Source of the DNA: JASFUX01 sp050050115
Lineage (GTDB): Bacteria > Pseudomonadota > Alphaproteobacteria > Caulobacterales > Maricaulaceae
Direction of reading: 5' to 3'
DNA length: 10,597 nucleotides
NCBI GenBank assembly: GCA_050050115.1
Contig: JASFUX010000111.1
Location: 1 to 10,597 of the forward strand
Shown here in pieces: positions 6,848 to 10,597 of this stretch (position 1 is the first letter of the stretch; every line of letters starts with the position of its first letter). The notes beneath the pieces are model-generated. The model saw only the letters and a program-made list of their open reading frames with translations, ran no database searches and was not told the DNA's origin. Made by a program: the position numbers and the translations under genes.

Positions 6848-6974
6848 CCCACGCAGATTAGCTGAAGGGCGGGCGTACGCCAGGGGGTGGCGGTGCGGTC
6901 GCGTCGTGCATTTGGCGTAAAACGAGGAGTATATGTCATTTTCGCCAACGCGGTGAGCAAGTAGTTTCGAACCC
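6848..6974. promoter_or_regulatory. Divergent promoter region with inverted repeat
   Basis: This 127-bp gap separates the LuxR-type gene (minus) from the AraC-type gene (plus). It holds an imperfect inverted repeat, TTGGCG-t-AAAA (6912-6922) and TTTTCGCCAA (6939-6948), with 16 bp between arms. Inside the loop, on the minus strand, TATACT (6933-6928) matches the -10 consensus at 5 of 6 positions and could serve the LuxR-type gene. On the plus strand, GAGGAG (6924-6929) precedes ATG 6933, which opens a frame of seven codons ending at 6956, in frame with and 18 bp before the AraC-type start. Whether the short frame is translated is unknown; its 3-bp spacer is short. Confidence 0.4.
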
Positions 6975-8024
6975 ATGACCACCAGAACCCGCTTCGCCTC
7001 GCTCGACCGCCGCCGGCGCGCGCCGCGCAAGGTCGCCGTCGTCGCCTTCGCCAACGCGCAGGTTCTCGACATCGCCGGACCGTGGGAAGTGCTCGCCGGA
7101 ACCGCCGCTTTCACCGACGCGTCGGCCTACGAGATCGAGCTGATCGCCGCCAAAGCGGGACCGCTGCCCACCTCGGGCGGCCTGCCGCTCGTCGCGCACC
7201 GGGCCTTCGCCGACGTCACGCCGGCCGAGCGCCGCGGCTACGACACGCTGATTGTCGCCGGCGGCAACGGCACGCCCACGGCGATGGCCGACCGCGAGCT
7301 GATCCGCTTTGTGAAGGACGTCGCCAAGCACGCGCGCCGCGTCGCATCGGTCTGCTCGGGCGCCTTCATCCTGGCGCAGGCGGGTCTGCTCGACGGTCGG
7401 CGCGCGGCAACCCATTGGCGGTCGTGCGCGCGGCTCGCCGAGATGTTTCCCAAGGTCGAGGTCGACGCCGACGCAATCTTCGTGCGCGACGGCAAGTTCT
7501 GGTCGTCGGCGGGCGTGACCGCCGGCATGGACCTCGCACTCGCCCTCGTCGAAGAAGACCTTGGCCGCGAGGTCGCGCTCGCCGTGGCGCGCGCCAAGGT
7601 GATGTTCATGATCCGCCCGGGCGGGCAGTCGCAATATTCCGCCGCGCTCGCGGCGCAATCGGCTTCGGACGACGCGATGGCCGAGCTCGGCGCCTGGATC
7701 TGCGAAAACGTCGCTGCGCCATTGAATGGCCCCGACTTGGCGGCTCGCGCGAACATGTCCGAGCGCACCTTCGCGCGCCGCTTCACCGCCGCGACCGGGC
7801 AGACCCCGGCGCGCTTCGTCGAGACCGCACGGATCGATGCGGCCCGCCGAGCGCTTGAGCTGACCGACAAGGGCGTCGACGCGATCGCGTTCGAGTGCGG
7901 CTTCGGCGCGCCCGAGCGAATGCGCCGCGCCTTCCATCGCCGTCTCGGCGTCAGTCCCGCTGACTACCGCGCCCGGTTCGCCGCCCGTCGCCTTGAAACC
8001 ACATCGACGCCGGCGCCCGCCTGA
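6975..8024 (+). CDS. GlxA-type AraC-family regulator with DJ-1/PfpI domain
   Basis: This 349-residue transcription regulator joins a DJ-1/PfpI (class I amidotransferase-like) sensor domain (about 17-190) to an AraC-type DNA-binding domain (about 245-337). Sensor features are LDIAGPWEVL (31-40), a VCSGAF nucleophile elbow with Cys127, ATHW (145-148), and SSAGVTAGMDLALALVEE (177-194). The first HTH contains LAARANMSERTFARRF (255-270) and the second VDAIAFECGF then RMRRAFHRRLGVSPADYR. In such regulators the DJ-1 domain usually binds a ligand and is not thought to be an enzyme. The ATG at 6975 has no Shine-Dalgarno sequence, but an in-frame stop at 6954-6956 limits upstream choices. The Arg-rich first 18 residues are longer than in many relatives. 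The next gene, 11 bp downstream, encodes a free-standing DJ-1 protein and is the likely target. Confidence 0.93.
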   Translation: MTTRTRFASLDRRRRAPRKVAVVAFANAQVLDIAGPWEVLAGTAAFTDASAYEIELIAAKAGPLPTSGGLPLVAHRAFADVTPAERRGYDTLIVAGGNGTPTAMADRELIRFVKDVAKHARRVASVCSGAFILAQAGLLDGRRAATHWRSCARLAEMFPKVEVDADAIFVRDGKFWSSAGVTAGMDLALALVEEDLGREVALAVARAKVMFMIRPGGQSQYSAALAAQSASDDAMAELGAWICENVAAPLNGPDLAARANMSERTFARRFTAATGQTPARFVETARIDAARRALELTDKGVDAIAFECGFGAPERMRRAFHRRLGVSPADYRARFAARRLETTSTPAPA

Positions 8025-8029
8025 AGGAG
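8024..8029 (+). promoter_or_regulatory. Shine-Dalgarno of the DJ-1/PfpI gene
   Basis: AAGGAG overlaps the stop codon of the AraC-type gene by one base and lies 6 bp before ATG 8036. It suggests that the pair is translated from one mRNA. Confidence 0.75.
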
Positions 8030-8035
8030 AGAAAC

Positions 8036-8653
8036 ATGAGCAACACGATCGGGATCGTCGTGTTCAACGACGCTGAAGAACTCGACTTCGTCGGGCCGTG
8101 GGAGGTCTTCACGATGTCGAACGAAGTCTTCGCGAAGGCCGAGCCGGACCGCGCGCGCGATCAGGTGTTCCTCGTCTCCGAGACCGGGGGAACAACCAAG
8201 TGCGCGAAGGGCATGCGCGTCGAGACGGATCATGCGTTTGCGGACTGCCCTCAGCTGGACGTGGTTCTGGTTCCCGGTGGTTGGGGCACGCGGACCGAGG
8301 TCGACAACCCGAAGATGCTCGACTTTCTCGCAACGCAGGCGCCGGGTTGCACCTGGGTGACGAGTGTCTGCACGGGTTCGCTGCTGCTCGGGGCGGCCGG
8401 TCCGGCGAAGGACAAGCGCGTGACCACGCATTGGACCTTCATCGAAGCGCTGCGCGAGCGCGGAGACGTCGCCGAGGTGCTCGAGAACATCCGCTACGTG
8501 CGCGACGGGAACGTCGTCACGTCATCGGGCGTCTCGGCCGGGATCGACATGGCGTTGTGGCTGCTCGGTCAGATGCACGGCGAGACCCATGCCCGGCGCA
8601 CGCAGAAGGCGATGGAGTACTACCCCGCGCCGCCGTATGCAGCTGCGGTGTAG
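8036..8653 (+). CDS. DJ-1/PfpI family protein, isocyanide hydratase-like
   Basis: This 205-residue cytoplasmic protein has the DJ-1/PfpI fold without a DNA-binding domain. Features are ELDFVGPWEVF (15-25), VVLVPGGWGTR (76-86), TSVCTGSLLLGAAG (109-122, nucleophile elbow with Cys112-Thr113), TTHW and SSGVSAGIDMALWLL. In Pseudomonas isocyanide hydratase, as recalled from the family literature, Asp17, Cys101 and Thr102 are important. Here Asp17 and the Cys-Thr pair are both present, which favours an isonitrile hydratase-like hydrolase (isocyanide to N-substituted formamide) over a chaperone or a peptidase. The YYPAPPY near the C-terminus is also usual in this subgroup. It sits in an apparent operon with a GlxA-type regulator that has the same fold. 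Substrate is inferred; other DJ-1 activities remain possible. Confidence 0.88.
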   Translation: MSNTIGIVVFNDAEELDFVGPWEVFTMSNEVFAKAEPDRARDQVFLVSETGGTTKCAKGMRVETDHAFADCPQLDVVLVPGGWGTRTEVDNPKMLDFLATQAPGCTWVTSVCTGSLLLGAAGPAKDKRVTTHWTFIEALRERGDVAEVLENIRYVRDGNVVTSSGVSAGIDMALWLLGQMHGETHARRTQKAMEYYPAPPYAAAV

Positions 8654-8677
8654 GCGCGAGCTCTGGGAGAAGAGGCC

Positions 8678-10597
8678 TCAGGCGAAATAATCCGGGTTCA
8701 TTTGCGCGATTAGGCCAACGATCACGAGTCCGAGGGCGAGAAGACCGAACGCGGCGGCGCAGAACGTCCAGAAAGTCCAGCGCGAATTGTAGCGGATCGC
8801 GTCTTCGTGCTCGGCGTTGAGCCGGTTGACGGCGAGGACGAGTGGTATCGCCCAGATGAACAAGAACAGGTCGATTATTGCGAATCCGGACCAAGTGCTG
8901 AACCGATCCCCGACGCGGCCGACGATCGCCCAAATGAAATAGATCAGAGCCAACAGGCCGCCCACGAACGCCGGAATAGTGCGGCCCGGAGAATGCTCGC
9001 GAATGAGCGTGTAGAACGGCAGGTAGTAGAGAATGCTGAACAGCGATCTGCCGAAAGGCGAAATCGATCGAGGGTCGTTTTCTTTCGACCAGCGCCAGTT
9101 CTTCCAGAACCAAAGAATATGATACAAGCCGAGCGTCAATATAGACAGTATAATGAATTTTGATAAACGAACCGGATGAAGCACGGATTGACCGGCGAAC
9201 TGCATGTCGGCGCGGAGGCTGATGACCGCACCGAGCGCCATGACTGAGTAAAAGATCACCAGGAAACCGACGCCGAAGATCTGCTCTTGAACGTCTTCGT
9301 CGAGCGCTGTGAACGCGCCCAGCGCCGCGAGGACCGCGCTCGTTTCGAGATTGATGTCGAGATAGGACGAGTTTTCAACGGTGTTGTAGAAAGCTGCATA
9401 GTCGGCGGCGGCCGCAGCCGGCATCTGATGCGCGAACGTCTCAAGATCCGCCGTGACCGTGAGCGCGTTCGACGCGGCGTTCTCTTTGACCGAAAACCGA
9501 TAGTAGGGGCTTTCGACGAGGACATCCTCGTTGGCGAGCATCGCCATACCGGTGTTTGTCAGGCGGACGATGTGGCGACGCCAGATCGGTGCGCCGAGGC
9601 CGATTGGAGAGGTCCGGTTCTCGACATCGGTTAGCTCGTTGAAAAGTCCGAGCACTGCATCGAACCTCATCGGAAACCAGTTGATGAGGTCATCCTTGGT
9701 GAAGTCTTCGTATGAGAGTCGATAGTGCTCGTTTGTCACGATGAGGTTGGCGTCCCGGTCATCCTCGACAACCAGCGCGCTCACGGCCTCAATGCCGGGA
9801 TAGAGGCTTTGGTAGTAGGTCAGATAGTCATTCGAGATGCTGGCGACTGATTGGCCGGCGAGGCGCCAGCGGAAATCATCGGCGTCGCGCCCCCGCATGG
9901 TGGTCCGCACGTTCAAGAGTACGTCGCCTTCCTCGCGTCCTGGCAGCTCGAACGTCTCCTCGACCTGAAGTCCGACAGAGTTTGGCGGTGCAGCCTCGAT
10001 TGCTGACAGCGCCGTTTCGCCGGGCTGCACGATCAGCCCGAAACCGTAGTCAAGTTCGGCGATGTTCGGGAATGTTCCGCCCTGATGCGAATACGTTGGG
10101 TCGATCCAATAGCGCTCGCCGCGGAAGTCGACCGCCACGATCGCATGATTGAACGAATAGGGCGACGGCGCGATCTGAGGCAGCCGCCAGCCGCGCGAGG
10201 TGTGAGTGAGAACGACGTGGGACGACGCCCCGATCCGCTCAAGCATGGCTGCGAGCAGCACGGCCACGTCTTTGCAGTCGCCGAACCCGCGGCGCACGAC
10301 TTCGCGCGGCGTTCGGGGAACGTGCGAGCCGAGGCCAACTTCGTCACCCACATAGCGGATGTTGTCCTGAACATATCGCGCCACTTGGGTGATCTGACTC
10401 TCAAGGTCGTCGCTCTCGATCTGTATACGCTCGATCGCGTCTTCGGTTTCGCTCGGTAGAGCGGTGTCGATGTCGAAAACGTCGACCGCCCATTCCGCAA
10501 CTTCCGCCCAGCTGCCCATGCTCGAATAGGTGACGTAGTCCCAGCTGGCGTACTGGTTGGGCGTCAATGCTTCCGCCGTCTTGGGCTCTGGGTCTTC
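8678..10597 (-). CDS. Transglutaminase-like protein with C-terminal membrane module (5' partial)
   Basis: The reading frame is open to the right edge with no start needed; 639 residues are visible. The first in-frame start-like codon (TTG at 10567) is internal in appearance, so the true N-terminus, probably a DUF3857 domain, lies outside. The transglutaminase-like core has VARYVQDNIRYVGDE, GFGDCKD (Cys108 of the visible chain), SFNHAIV (His151) and YWIDPTY (Asp166), a complete Cys-His-Asp triad. A beta-rich section follows to about 430. The C-terminal third is membrane: one helix near 440-465, then a module with about five helices (from about 474), including LSKFIILSILTLGLYHILWF, that resembles DUF4234-type segments. 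A secreted catalytic part anchored in the inner membrane is inferred. Activity could be cross-linking, amidase or protease-like, and no substrate is evident. It converges on the DJ-1 gene with a 24-bp gap. Confidence 0.85.
   Translation of the reverse strand, partial: EDPEPKTAEALTPNQYASWDYVTYSSMGSWAEVAEWAVDVFDIDTALPSETEDAIERIQIESDDLESQITQVARYVQDNIRYVGDEVGLGSHVPRTPREVVRRGFGDCKDVAVLLAAMLERIGASSHVVLTHTSRGWRLPQIAPSPYSFNHAIVAVDFRGERYWIDPTYSHQGGTFPNIAELDYGFGLIVQPGETALSAIEAAPPNSVGLQVEETFELPGREEGDVLLNVRTTMRGRDADDFRWRLAGQSVASISNDYLTYYQSLYPGIEAVSALVVEDDRDANLIVTNEHYRLSYEDFTKDDLINWFPMRFDAVLGLFNELTDVENRTSPIGLGAPIWRRHIVRLTNTGMAMLANEDVLVESPYYRFSVKENAASNALTVTADLETFAHQMPAAAAADYAAFYNTVENSSYLDINLETSAVLAALGAFTALDEDVQEQIFGVGFLVIFYSVMALGAVISLRADMQFAGQSVLHPVRLSKFIILSILTLGLYHILWFWKNWRWSKENDPRSISPFGRSLFSILYYLPFYTLIREHSPGRTIPAFVGGLLALIYFIWAIVGRVGDRFSTWSGFAIIDLFLFIWAIPLVLAVNRLNAEHEDAIRYNSRWTFWTFCAAAFGLLALGLVIVGLIAQMNPDYFA
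9115..9180 (-). other. AT-rich, rare-codon patch at a domain boundary
   Basis: Within the transglutaminase-like gene, this stretch is visibly AT-rich against GC-rich surroundings. Read on the minus strand it uses TTA, TCA, AAA and two ATA codons, which are nearly absent from the other genes here. It encodes the first helix of the C-terminal membrane module. It may be a slow-translation zone, a fusion junction, or simply hydrophobic composition. Confidence 0.5.

Noticed and set aside
6848..7114. Upstream extension of the LuxR-type gene to ATG 7114 (89 more residues)
   Set aside because: It would run through the divergent promoter and into the AraC-type gene on the other strand. The extra sequence is Arg/Ser-rich, whereas a hydrophobic N-terminus starts neatly at 6847.
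7082..7858. 258-residue plus-strand frame inside the AraC-type gene
   Set aside because: Arg-rich alternative frame of a gene whose domains are complete.
8672..8679. GAGGCCTC palindrome at the DJ-1 / transglutaminase convergence as a terminator
   Set aside because: Only 8 bp with no loop and no T-run; it overlaps the stop codon of the minus-strand gene. Too short to support a call.

Overview
The window is GC-rich chromosomal DNA, dense with short intergenic gaps. Codon use, the molybdenum-cofactor genes and the mix of families (M13 lipoprotein peptidase, LuxR-type regulator beside a DUF4199 protein, DUF3857/transglutaminase membrane protein) suggest an alphaproteobacterium, perhaps in the Caulobacterales/Maricaulales/Hyphomonadaceae range. 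The taxon is inferred from general family knowledge, not from a marker gene. No RNA gene, insertion sequence, CRISPR array or phage gene was seen.

Layout. (1) Positions 79-2964, minus strand: a compact molybdenum-cofactor operon read moaE, moaC, moeA, modB. The first three genes overlap by 8 and 4 bp and modB follows after 21 bp. MoaC makes the first pterin intermediate together with MoaA, MoaE is the large subunit of molybdopterin synthase, MoeA inserts molybdate, and ModB is the membrane channel of the molybdate importer. Neither modA nor a recognisable modC lies in the window. (2) Positions 3150-5764, plus strand: a lipoprotein M13 zinc metallopeptidase and, 5 bp later, a small secreted protein resembling the DUF1579 group. 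(3) Positions 5788-6847, minus strand: a short regulator with two membrane helices and a LuxR-type DNA-binding domain, followed by a four-helix DUF4199-type membrane protein. A perfect 8-3-8 palindrome lies between them. (4) Positions 6975-8653, plus strand: a GlxA-type AraC regulator with a DJ-1/PfpI sensor domain, and 11 bp downstream a stand-alone DJ-1/PfpI enzyme resembling isocyanide (isonitrile) hydratase. (5) Positions 8678 to the right edge, minus strand: a transglutaminase-like protein with a C-terminal multi-helix membrane module; its 5' end is outside the window.

Most of the genes belong to known families. The parts most worth a second look are the membrane-tethered LuxR/DUF4199 pair with its palindrome and matching N-termini, the divergent promoter region with its own inverted repeat, the regulator-enzyme pair that shares a DJ-1 fold, the incomplete transporter set in the Moco operon, and a patch of rare AT-rich codons at a domain boundary in the transglutaminase protein.
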